From the NCBI RefSeq assembly GCF_042655305.1, contig NZ_JBHSLR010000006.1: a stretch of DNA of 64,000 bases; one strand, given 5' to 3'. Shown here piece by piece: positions 34,757-42,807 of the stretch (position 1 is the first letter of the stretch; the number at the start of each line of letters is the position of its first letter). The position numbers and the translations under genes are program-made. Below the pieces are notes generated by a model, which ran no database searches, was not told where the DNA came from, and was given only the letters and a program-made list of their open reading frames with translations. This DNA is from Arcanobacterium_A bovis. GTDB taxonomy: Bacteria; Actinomycetota; Actinomycetes; Actinomycetales; Actinomycetaceae.

Positions 34757-36239
34757 AAGGAATGAGCCGATAACGCTGTTTCGGACTGCGTAACGGTTCG
34801 AGCCTTTCGAGCTGCTTACTGGCGACCATATTATTAAGTAGGCGACGAACTCCTCCAACGCTAATTCCAGCCGCCGCGGCGAGTTCTTTACTAGTCGCAC
34901 TGGTGTGCGTGGAAAGATATTGCAAAATTGCATCTGCAGAGGATCCATGCTTTGCTGCGTGCTTTTCTGATGTTGTGGGGTTTCGACGTAAAAATTCGAT
35001 CTTGAACTGGGTTAATGAATCGGTTACTCGAGGAGTGGGCATCAAATTCTTGGTCATTTGCGAGACAATTTCAGCAAATCCAGTTCCTCGATTCTCTGCA
35101 ACAAAACCGCCTTGGCTACCGGGATAAGAGGTGGTTTCGAGTAGCCGAGATAAGAATTGATTTCGTGCCGCACTTATGCCACTCTGCCCAAGTGTGTCAA
35201 TTGTAAGTGGGCCAAATAGTCCGCCGGGATTAATGATCTCGAGACGGTCGGCATACATATTTATCTGCACTTGACTACCTCGTGCTGCGAGGGAATAGTC
35301 CCGGTGCATGAGTGCGTTGGTGATCGCTTCTCGCAAAGCAACAAGCGGGTAGTCTGGGAGGTCGTGACGGAAAGTACCATCGACAACACCGCCTATTCGC
35401 ATATTTCTAGAGATAGCGGCGACGGCATCAGACACGAGGTATGGGATCGGTCCCACCAAGCTCACATTGTCAAGGAATCTTTTTCCGTCAAGTTGCGAAG
35501 ATTTATCAGTTCCTGGAAACACCGAAACAGTAAGGTTGAGACGAGGGAAATACTGTTGTGGATATTTGCCGGCTACGAGTAGACCTGCCATTGTTGGGTG
35601 GAGTGTGCCGTCGTCACCTCTCTTTAGAAGATGTAAAGATACCTTCGCTTCGTCGTCAGAAAGCGCTCCGAATACCCGTGGATGCAGAGTTTTTTCACGC
35701 AGAATAATTTGGTTGACGATCTCGCTGTTGAGATCAGATTCTGAAGCGTCGAGTACCAATTCTATATCCCATGCGGGCTGACCTTTATTTTCTTCGAGTC
35801 GGTCGATCTCATAGTTGGTAAGAGCGCGATCGCCGTCGTGCCCACGAACGTAGCTGGACGCGTATTTTCCTGCCGTTGTGATCCAAGCTGGCTTGTCGTA
35901 AGCAGGAAGCTCGTCAATTATTGCAACAACAATCTCGGAATCTTCAAACAGAACTATTTCAATTTGTGCACGAATGGGAGGCGTGAGGTCGTCGGCACAC
36001 ATACGAGAAAGACCATCGGCGATGCGCTTCGCATCGAAATTTTCGGCCGGAATAAAGCCGGCATTTTCATCTAGTCCGAGGAGAATTAGGCCACCAGCTG
36101 TATTAGAAAATGCAGAAATCGTTCGGGAAAGTTTCTTGGGAACTCCACCAACAGCAGCTTTTGCTTCGACTCTGAGATTGTCTGTCTTATGCGCGCGCAG
36201 AGTCGCCACAGTGTCTTCGATTAGTGCAGATAGATCCAT
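34755..36239 (-). CDS. AlbA_2 / HATPase / winged-helix regulator-like protein
   Basis: A 494-residue protein with three parts. Residues 15-130 form an AlbA_2 (Schlafen-like) domain, with EAKAAVGGVPKKLSRTISAFSNTAGGLILLGLDE. Residues about 280-400 form a RecG-C-terminal-like HATPase_c_4 ATP-binding domain with LREAITNALMHRDYS and LEIINPGGLFG. Residues 420-494 form a winged helix (SATSKELAAAAGISVGGVRRLLNN). The family includes predicted transcription regulators, some near mobile or defence loci. Here it is framed by iteron arrays A and B and array B covers its promoter, so it may bind them. ATG 36239 lies 33 nt downstream of the first iteron unit. Confidence 0.8.
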   Translation of the reverse strand: MDLSALIEDTVATLRAHKTDNLRVEAKAAVGGVPKKLSRTISAFSNTAGGLILLGLDENAGFIPAENFDAKRIADGLSRMCADDLTPPIRAQIEIVLFEDSEIVVAIIDELPAYDKPAWITTAGKYASSYVRGHDGDRALTNYEIDRLEENKGQPAWDIELVLDASESDLNSEIVNQIILREKTLHPRVFGALSDDEAKVSLHLLKRGDDGTLHPTMAGLLVAGKYPQQYFPRLNLTVSVFPGTDKSSQLDGKRFLDNVSLVGPIPYLVSDAVAAISRNMRIGGVVDGTFRHDLPDYPLVALREAITNALMHRDYSLAARGSQVQINMYADRLEIINPGGLFGPLTIDTLGQSGISAARNQFLSRLLETTSYPGSQGGFVAENRGTGFAEIVSQMTKNLMPTPRVTDSLTQFKIEFLRRNPTTSEKHAAKHGSSADAILQYLSTHTSATSKELAAAAGISVGGVRRLLNNMVASKQLERLEPLRSPKQRYRLIP

Positions 36240-36271
36240 GAGTTTCCCACCTCAAGAGTGTCAAAAGATGT

Positions 36272-36373
36272 AACACTACACATAACACTATACATGAACA
36301 TGCAACACTACACACAACACTGCACATAACACTTCACATGTTGAGTGTTGTGTTGAGTGTCATGTGTAGTGTT
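36272..36373. repeat. Iteron array B: palindrome of 12-bp units with two extra repeats
   Basis: Forward AACACT units start at 36272, 36284, 36304, 36316 and 36328; mirror units start at 36344, 36356 (AGTGTC) and 36368. The inner six units are 12 bp apart and symmetric about 36338/36339, exactly as in array A. The outer two forward units, nearer the AlbA_2 start codon, are unique to this copy. The array occupies the promoter region of the AlbA_2 gene; clpB reads away from it on the other side. Confidence 0.9.
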
Positions 36374-36520
36374 CGGCTGTGTTAGTCGCATGAAGAACTC
36401 TGTGACGACGGGGGTTACGTCGCATCACGTCTATACCAAATCCCTTCCGCTCCCGATCCAACATAACCTCCCGTTTGCCCTGTTTGCGAATGTAAACTAG
36501 CCTACCTCTCGACATGTTAA

Positions 36521-36541
36521 GTTGAGTGGAATAGACTCAAC
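36521..36541 (+). promoter_or_regulatory. HAIR operator of clpB, overlapping the promoter
   Basis: GTTGAGT-N7-ACTCAAC is a perfect inverted repeat of the HspR site core. As upstream of dnaK, its left arm TTGAGT (36522-36527) can serve as -35 with a 17-bp spacer to TATTGC (36545-36550). A further half-site GTTGAGTGA lies at 36556-36564. HspR probably represses clpB here. Confidence 0.85.
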
Positions 36542-36597
36542 TATTATTGCGTTACGTTGAGTGAATATTGACTTACAGCAACAATCAGGAGAACGTC

Positions 36598-39249
36598 ATG
36601 GACAAACTCACAACTAAATCACAGGAGGCGCTCGCGCAAGCGATTCAAAGCGCTTCGGCAGCGGGAAACCCGCAACTTGAGCCACTTCATCTCCTCGCAG
36701 CTTTACTTGGGCAAACAGGAGGTGTGGCGGTGGCGCTACTGGACGCCGTCGGCGTCGATCGGCACGCAATCGAACAGCGCGTGCAAGCGCAGCTCACAGC
36801 GCTTCCAGGGGCGTCGGGATCGAGCGTGGCTCAGCCACAAGCTTCACGTAACCTCTCGCAAGTACTCAACGACGCTGGTCAAGAGGCTACTGCCCTCGGA
36901 GATTCTTTCATTTCTACCGAGCATCTGTTGCTCGCAATTTCTCAATCGCAGAGCTCGGCCGGTGAAATCTTGCGCTCGGCAGGAGCCGGTCGAGATCAAC
37001 TTTTTGCAGCTCTGCCTTCGGTGCGTGGCTCTGCCAAAGTGCAGTCCGCCGATCCGGAGGGTACTTTCAAGGCACTTGAAAAGTACGGCACCGATCTCAC
37101 CCAGGCGGCACGCGATGGGAAACTGGATCCGGTAATTGGCCGCGACTCTGAAATCCGCCGTGTAATTCAGGTGCTCTCGCGTCGCACCAAGAACAATCCG
37201 GTGCTGATTGGTGAGCCGGGCGTAGGTAAAACCGCAGTGGTGGAGGGGCTTGCGCAGCGAATCGTTGACGGCGATGTGCCTGAGTCTCTGCGTGGAAAGC
37301 GTCTGATTGCGCTCGACATCTCGGCAATGGTGGCTGGGGCAAAGTATCGAGGCGAATTCGAGGAACGCCTGAAAGCAGTTCTGCAAGAGATCAAAGATTC
37401 CGACGGCGAAGTGGTCACCTTTATCGATGAGCTTCACACGGTGGTCGGCGCGGGTGGAGGCGCTGACGGCGCCATGGACGCGGGCAATATGCTCAAGCCG
37501 ATGCTCGCCCGCGGCGAATTGCGACTAGTTGGTGCCACTACGCTCGATGAATACCGCGAAAATATCGAGAAAGATCCGGCGCTTGAGCGCAGGTTCCAGC
37601 AGATTTTCGTTGGCGAGCCGTCGGTTGAAGATACGATCGCTATCTTGCGCGGAATTGCGCCTAAGTACGAAGCACATCACAAGGTGACGATTTCTGACGG
37701 CGCGCTCGTTGCTGCTGCCACACTTTCTGATCGCTATATCTCTGGACGGCAGCTTCCCGATAAAGCCATCGATTTGGTAGACGAAGCAGCGTCGCGGCTG
37801 CGTATGGAGCTAGATTCTTCGCCTGAGGAAATCGACGTGCTTCAACGCCAGGTAGATCGTCTGCGGATGGAAAAGGCCTATCTCGAAGAGACTGAAACGG
37901 ACGACGATGCCGGTGCAGCTGAGCGTCTTGAGCGCTTGGAAGCCGAGTTGGCTGATAAGTCCGAAGAGCTGGCTGGACTCAACGCGCGTTGGCAAGCAGA
38001 GAAGGCGGGTCGTAACAAAGTGGGCGATTTGCGCGTAAAGCTCGATGAATTGCGCACTGAACTGGAAAAAGCTATTCGCGAGGGTAGGTACGAAGACGCC
38101 GGACGCATTCAAAACGGCGATATTCCAGATGTTGAGCGGCAAATTGCTGAGGGTGAATCGGAAGAGCCGCCGAGTGCAGATGCCACTCCGATGATTGCGG
38201 AGCGCGTGGATGCTGAAGGTATTGCTGAGGTTATTGCCGCTTGGACGGGAATTCCGGTAGGTCGTCTTTTGCAAGGAGAGACGGAAAAACTCCTCGATAT
38301 GGAGCATTACCTTGGCAAACGCCTCATTGGCCAAGACAGCGCAGTGCGTTCGGTGTCTGATGCTGTGCGTCGTTCGCGCTCCGGTGTGGCTGACCCGAAC
38401 CGTCCAACTGGTTCGTTCCTCTTCCTTGGACCAACCGGTGTCGGAAAGACGGAACTCGCCAAGGCTCTCGCTGATTTTCTTTTCGACGACGAGCGCGCCA
38501 TGGTTCGTATCGATATGTCTGAGTACAGTGAGAAACACTCGGTGGCGCGTCTGGTAGGCGCACCTCCAGGATACGTCGGATACGAAGAAGGTGGGCAGCT
38601 CACGGAAGCAGTGCGGCGTCGTCCCTACGGTGTTGTACTTCTCGACGAGGTTGAAAAAGCGCATCCGGAAGTCTTCGATATTTTATTGCAAGTGCTCGAC
38701 GACGGTCGCTTGACGGACGGGCAGGGGCGCACGGTCGATTTCCGAAATACGATTCTCATTTTGACGTCGAATCTTGGATCGCAGTTCCTTTCTGATACGG
38801 AATTGACCGCTGAGCAGAAGAATTCGGCGGTGATGAGCGCTGTGCGTGCTCATTTTAAGCCGGAGTTCCTCAACCGTTTGGACGACGTGATTATGTTCGA
38901 GCCGCTGACGATTGAGCAGCTGGGGCAGATTGTCGAATTGCAAGTGGCGCAATTGGCGCAGCGGCTTTCTACCCGCCGAATCAAGTTGGAGGTGCTTCCT
39001 GCGGCGAAGGATATTCTCACTGTTGATGGTTATGATGCCGCGTTTGGTGCACGGCCGTTGCGTCGACTCATCCAACGTGAAATCGGAGATCAGATGGCGA
39101 GAATGCTTCTGGCTGGCACGGTGGTGGACGGCGACACTGTGGTGGTAGATGCTGCCGATATTGACCCAAGTGATTTTGGGGATGTCGCGCAGGGTGAGAA
39201 CGGTATTAGCACAGCTCATCAGCGTTTGAAGCTCAGCGTGCGGCAATGA
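36598..39249 (+). CDS. clpB: Disaggregase chaperone ClpB
   Basis: An 883-residue Hsp100. The Clp-N double repeat (residues 6-145) is followed by NBD1 with Walker A GEPGVGKT, Walker B VVTFIDE and R-finger region, the long middle coiled coil (about 400-520) that distinguishes ClpB from ClpC, then NBD2 with GPTGVGKT and VVLLDEVEKAHP. With DnaK it resolubilises aggregates. I chose ATG 36598 behind AGGAG (36587-36591); a TTG at 36568 is in frame but poorer. The HAIR site upstream indicates HspR control. Confidence 0.97.
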   Translation: MDKLTTKSQEALAQAIQSASAAGNPQLEPLHLLAALLGQTGGVAVALLDAVGVDRHAIEQRVQAQLTALPGASGSSVAQPQASRNLSQVLNDAGQEATALGDSFISTEHLLLAISQSQSSAGEILRSAGAGRDQLFAALPSVRGSAKVQSADPEGTFKALEKYGTDLTQAARDGKLDPVIGRDSEIRRVIQVLSRRTKNNPVLIGEPGVGKTAVVEGLAQRIVDGDVPESLRGKRLIALDISAMVAGAKYRGEFEERLKAVLQEIKDSDGEVVTFIDELHTVVGAGGGADGAMDAGNMLKPMLARGELRLVGATTLDEYRENIEKDPALERRFQQIFVGEPSVEDTIAILRGIAPKYEAHHKVTISDGALVAAATLSDRYISGRQLPDKAIDLVDEAASRLRMELDSSPEEIDVLQRQVDRLRMEKAYLEETETDDDAGAAERLERLEAELADKSEELAGLNARWQAEKAGRNKVGDLRVKLDELRTELEKAIREGRYEDAGRIQNGDIPDVERQIAEGESEEPPSADATPMIAERVDAEGIAEVIAAWTGIPVGRLLQGETEKLLDMEHYLGKRLIGQDSAVRSVSDAVRRSRSGVADPNRPTGSFLFLGPTGVGKTELAKALADFLFDDERAMVRIDMSEYSEKHSVARLVGAPPGYVGYEEGGQLTEAVRRRPYGVVLLDEVEKAHPEVFDILLQVLDDGRLTDGQGRTVDFRNTILILTSNLGSQFLSDTELTAEQKNSAVMSAVRAHFKPEFLNRLDDVIMFEPLTIEQLGQIVELQVAQLAQRLSTRRIKLEVLPAAKDILTVDGYDAAFGARPLRRLIQREIGDQMARMLLAGTVVDGDTVVVDAADIDPSDFGDVAQGENGISTAHQRLKLSVRQ

Positions 39250-39329
39250 CTGGCAGTAGGCGTCGCTAAAGTCCCAAGGATTTCTGCTCCTCAAGTTTAT
39301 GATGAGAGAGATCTAAGGAGTTGAGCAGC

Positions 39330-40637
39330 ATGGAGCACCACGAACAGCAGACACTGCATGGGAGGCACGCGCCACACGGTGCGCGGCGGCATCCGGGTGA
39401 GCAGCAGAGTCACCCGGATGCTCACCGGAATCACTCTGGTGAACAGCGCAGTCATCCAGGTGAACGCCGAGCTCATCCAATCGTGCGCGAAATCCGGCAC
39501 GATTTGAATGAGAAACCGTTTATCGCGATCTGGGAGGTTACCAGAGCGTGTGGGCTTGTGTGTGCACATTGCCGAGCCGAGGCGCAGCGTCATGCTGCGC
39601 CCGGCCAGCTCACCACTGAGCAGGGGAAAGACTTGCTGCGTCAACTTGCTAGTTATTCGAAACCTCTGCCGCTCGTCGTCCTTACTGGTGGAGACTGCTT
39701 CGAACGTGACGACCTCGTTGAACTGGTGCGCTACGGAACTGAACTGGGACTTTCGATGTCGATTTCGCCGTCCGTTACTCCTTTGTTTACAAAGGAGCGT
39801 TTGGTGGCCTTGCGGGAGGCTGGCGGTAAAGCGATGTCGGTGTCGATGGACGGCGCAACTGCCGAAACGCACGATGCCTTCCGTGGTATCAAGGGCACTT
39901 TCGACAAAACCGTGGAAGCCACGAAAATCATCAATGAAGTGGGCTTTCGCTTGCAAATAAACTCCACCTTGACCCGCGGAAATATCAAGGAAGCGCCGGC
40001 TATGCTCGCAAAAGCGATCGAGCTGCGGGCGTTCATGTGGTACATATTTATGCTGGTGCCAACAGGGCGAGGTGCCAATTTGAATATGCTCTCGCCTTTG
40101 GAACGTGAGGACGTATTACAGTGGCTGCACGATGTGTCGGATCGGATTGCGATTAAGACGACGGAGGCGCCGCAATACCGCCGTATTGCTTTCCAACGTG
40201 CGCGAGCCGCTGAAGGCGGGCAAGCTATGCCTGAACATGGGGAATTGTATTACTGGTTGACTGAGGAAACTGTGCGGCTATTAGGGAAGACGCCGGAAAA
40301 GACGCGAATTCCGCGCACGCCTTTGGCTGTGAATTCTGGTTCAGGATTTGTGTTCATTGACCATGTGGGCGATGTGTATCCGTCGGGATTCTTGCCGATT
40401 CATGTGGGTTCGGTGAAAGAAACTCCTTTGGCGCAGCTATACTCTGATTCTCCCGTGATGCGTGAGTTGCGCACTCCTGAACATTTTGGTGGGAAATGTG
40501 GAGTGTGCGAATATAACCACTTTTGTGGCGGATCGCGCTCGACGGCTTACGCCTTGACTCGCGATCCGCTTGCCGCTGATCCGTCGTGTGCGTATGTGCC
40601 GGCTGGATATACAGGTGAAATGCCTGCTAGCTGGTGA
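39330..40637 (+). CDS. Radical SAM/SPASM protein with His-rich N-terminal repeats (TIGR04053-like)
   Basis: A 435-residue radical SAM enzyme. The [4Fe-4S] motif is C74-x3-C78-x2-C81 (TRACGLVCAHCRAE), with GGD near 115. The C-terminal SPASM-type region has C390, C393, C399 and C420 for an auxiliary cluster. The overall plan fits the TIGR04053 group related to heme-b and heme-d1 maturases. The first 50 residues are unusual: several imperfect repeats of a His-x-Gly-Glu-Gln/Arg-x-Ser-His-Pro type with about a dozen His. ATG 39330 is 9 nt after AAGGAG. No peptide substrate or heme gene is adjacent, so the reaction is unknown. Confidence 0.82.
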   Translation: MEHHEQQTLHGRHAPHGARRHPGEQQSHPDAHRNHSGEQRSHPGERRAHPIVREIRHDLNEKPFIAIWEVTRACGLVCAHCRAEAQRHAAPGQLTTEQGKDLLRQLASYSKPLPLVVLTGGDCFERDDLVELVRYGTELGLSMSISPSVTPLFTKERLVALREAGGKAMSVSMDGATAETHDAFRGIKGTFDKTVEATKIINEVGFRLQINSTLTRGNIKEAPAMLAKAIELRAFMWYIFMLVPTGRGANLNMLSPLEREDVLQWLHDVSDRIAIKTTEAPQYRRIAFQRARAAEGGQAMPEHGELYYWLTEETVRLLGKTPEKTRIPRTPLAVNSGSGFVFIDHVGDVYPSGFLPIHVGSVKETPLAQLYSDSPVMRELRTPEHFGGKCGVCEYNHFCGGSRSTAYALTRDPLAADPSCAYVPAGYTGEMPASW

Positions 40638-40736
40638 TTGGAACTCCGCGAGACAGTGACTCGAGGTGAAGCGTTCTCTCTTGAGACCAAGCGCTCTAAC
40701 TCGAAGCAAAGCATTCTAACTAAATGTGCGTGAACT

Positions 40737-40772
40737 GGGGGTGGAGATGGGAAAACACCCATCTCCACCCCC
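40737..40772. terminator. Perfect 15-bp hairpin between converging genes
   Basis: Arms 40737-40751 and 40758-40772 pair perfectly (G-rich arm first) around AAAACA. It separates the radical SAM gene from ino1 and can act in both directions. Confidence 0.8.
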
Positions 40773-40803
40773 ACACAGCAGAGTTAGCCTGATAATAAGT
40801 CGA

Positions 40804-41883
40804 TCAGCGCTCTACTTCGCCACGGATGAATCCTTCAACGGATTCGCGTGCGATATTATCGCGGCGCTGCTCAGGTGGCGATTTCATCAGGTAGGAAGAG
40901 GCCGAAAGGATTGGGCCGCCCACGCCGCGATCAAGTGCGATCTTTGCGGCGCGGATAGCGTCAATCACGATGCCAGCTGAGTTTGGTGAATCCCAAACCT
41001 CAAGCTTGTACTCCATCTGAATTGGCACTTCACCGAAGGTTGTTCCCTCGATACGCACGAAAGCGAATTTGCGATCCTCGAGCCATGGCACGTAATCGGA
41101 TGGGCCAACGTGAATATCGTGATCGTTGACTGGACCAGTCATATTGGAAGTCACCGCGTTGGTCTTGGAAATCTTCTTCGACTCAAGGCGGTTGCGCTGC
41201 AACATATTCTTGAAGTCCATATTTCCACCCACGTTGAGCTGGTAAGTGCGATCAATCCGCACACCGCGCTCTTCCATGAGTCGCACAATATCGCGGTGCG
41301 AAATTGTTGCGCCGTACTGCGACTTAATATCGTCGCCCACAATTGGCACGCCAGCTGCCTCGAACTTCGCGGCCCACTCCGGATTGGAAGCAATAAACAC
41401 AGGCAAGCAGTTCACAAAAGCTACGCCTGCGTCGATAGCGCACTGAGCGTAGAAGCGATCGGCTTCTTCCGAACCAACTGGCAGGTAGGATACGAGCACG
41501 TCAATCTGTGCGTCCTTGAGTACCTGCACCACGTCAACTTCTGGTTCTGCGGATTCCTCGATTGTGGCGCGGTAGTATTCGCCAAGACCATCGAGAGTCT
41601 TGCCGCGGCTCACGGTCACTCCCAAATGTGGCACATCGGTAAACTTGAAAGTGTTGTTTTCGCCAGCCCAAATTGCCTCGGAGAGATCCTTGCCAACTTT
41701 GTCTGCGTCAACGTCAAATGCGGCAGCAAACTCAACGTCATTAACGTGGTAACCACCGAAGTTGACGTGCATGAGGCCTGGGATGGTGTCAGATGGGTCT
41801 GCGTCGCGGTAAAAATGGACGCCTTGCACTAGGGAGCTGGCGCAGTTTCCAACGCCAACAATGCCTACGCGAATCTTGCTCAT
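40804..41883 (-). CDS. ino1: myo-Inositol-1-phosphate synthase
   Basis: A 359-residue enzyme of the actinobacterial/archaeal Ino1 type. The NAD-binding loop is GVGNCASSLVQG near residue 10; the conserved middle and end motifs GDDIKSQYGAT, LNVGGNMDFKNM and SKKISKTNAV are all present, and it ends with the usual SPPEQ segment. It converts glucose 6-phosphate to inositol 1-phosphate for phosphatidylinositol and mycothiol synthesis. AGGAGAATAT precedes the ATG. It is followed upstream by a TM2 gene and appears monocistronic. Confidence 0.95.
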   Translation of the reverse strand: MSKIRVGIVGVGNCASSLVQGVHFYRDADPSDTIPGLMHVNFGGYHVNDVEFAAAFDVDADKVGKDLSEAIWAGENNTFKFTDVPHLGVTVSRGKTLDGLGEYYRATIEESAEPEVDVVQVLKDAQIDVLVSYLPVGSEEADRFYAQCAIDAGVAFVNCLPVFIASNPEWAAKFEAAGVPIVGDDIKSQYGATISHRDIVRLMEERGVRIDRTYQLNVGGNMDFKNMLQRNRLESKKISKTNAVTSNMTGPVNDHDIHVGPSDYVPWLEDRKFAFVRIEGTTFGEVPIQMEYKLEVWDSPNSAGIVIDAIRAAKIALDRGVGGPILSASSYLMKSPPEQRRDNIARESVEGFIRGEVER

Positions 41884-41996
41884 ATATTCTCCTAGATTAT
41901 CTGCCTAATCGGCTGAGCACGTGCGGACGTAAATGTCCTAACATTTCGATCTTTCCACGTTGAAGCGAAATTATCAATTGTCTTAACAAATTTGAA

Positions 41997-42578
41997 TCAG
42001 CTCAGAGAGGAAGAGTCAGGTAGCTCCTGGTAGATTCCGTGCGCCAAAGCGATCTGGAACAGCTCAATACCCACATAAATAAAAGCAGGCAGCATCATGA
42101 ATAAGATGCCTGAATAGATATAAGCGCACAGGCACATAATCCACAGCAGCAGATCCATCATTCCACGCTGAACATGCCCCCAGTAAAAATTGTGCGCACC
42201 TTGGAATCCAAAGAGGAGTCCCAGTACGACGGCGGTACCGCGGGTTTTCTTGGACGTTTCGAAACGTGAGGGTGACGGCGTCGTCGCCATTTCCCCAAAA
42301 CGCGGCTGCATTCCTTGTGCCATGTGTGACGACGGCGCTTGCGCTTGCTTGCGTCCGAATTGTGAGGGGTGAGCACGCCAAGCGGACATGAAATCAGGGT
42401 GTACTTGGCGCAATGAATCTCTAGCGCAGGCGCTCATGCCGGGCGGGCTTTGCCGCGAGAACAGCGATCCAGGCTCGTAGATATTGACGTCAACGTCGGC
42501 ACGTACATCGAGCAGCGGATCGGGAGCCGCGCTAAATACAGAGTTCTCGCGTTCAGACTTCTGAGTCTTGTCCTCCAT
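41997..42578 (-). CDS. TM2-domain membrane protein with disordered N-terminus
   Basis: A 193-residue protein. The last 80 residues are a TM2 domain: two membrane helices with GFQGAHNFYWGHVQRGMMDLLLW, the family's G-x-H-x-F-Y-x-G motif, between them. The first 100 residues are polar and low-complexity with several Ser-Pro-rich stretches, likely cytoplasmic. TM2 proteins are common in bacteria with no settled function. It is separated from ino1 by 113 nt and could share a transcript. Confidence 0.8.
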   Translation of the reverse strand: MEDKTQKSERENSVFSAAPDPLLDVRADVDVNIYEPGSLFSRQSPPGMSACARDSLRQVHPDFMSAWRAHPSQFGRKQAQAPSSHMAQGMQPRFGEMATTPSPSRFETSKKTRGTAVVLGLLFGFQGAHNFYWGHVQRGMMDLLLWIMCLCAYIYSGILFMMLPAFIYVGIELFQIALAHGIYQELPDSSSLS

Positions 42579-42682
42579 GAAGCTAACTGTACCGGAAATA
42601 TTTGGATTCCCTAATTTCGATTTTTGCCTTCCCTAGTACGTCCGCAATGTGACGAAAACCGTTCCGAATTTTGGTCAAAGCA

Positions 42683-42711
42683 TTGACTTTGACTTCTGTG
42701 AAACTTATTCT
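42683..42711 (+). promoter_or_regulatory. Promoter of the pyr operon
   Basis: TTGACT (42683-42688) and TATTCT (42706-42711) are 17 bp apart, a good sigma-70-type promoter about 90 nt before the pyrC start. The leader (42718-42807) carries a duplicated GCCTTGA but no clear PyrR loop or attenuator hairpin. Confidence 0.55.
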
Positions 42712-42807
42712 TGTTCAGAATCGAACGTCCGGCGCACAGATCTACACAGATCCGCGTCGTCCAAGATTGAGCCTTGAATCAAGCCTTGAGAGGTTGGCAC
42801 AGCAGCA

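Noticed and set aside
34667..36373. CRISPR array
   Set aside because: Repeats are 12-bp units in direct and inverted order with no spacers of constant length; iterons fit better.
34667..36373. Insertion sequence with terminal repeats
   Set aside because: The arrays are direct repeats of internally palindromic units, the gene has no transposase motifs, and no target duplication was found.
37810..38664. A 284-codon frame antisense to clpB
   Set aside because: Same reason: a shadow of a conserved gene with strong codon bias.
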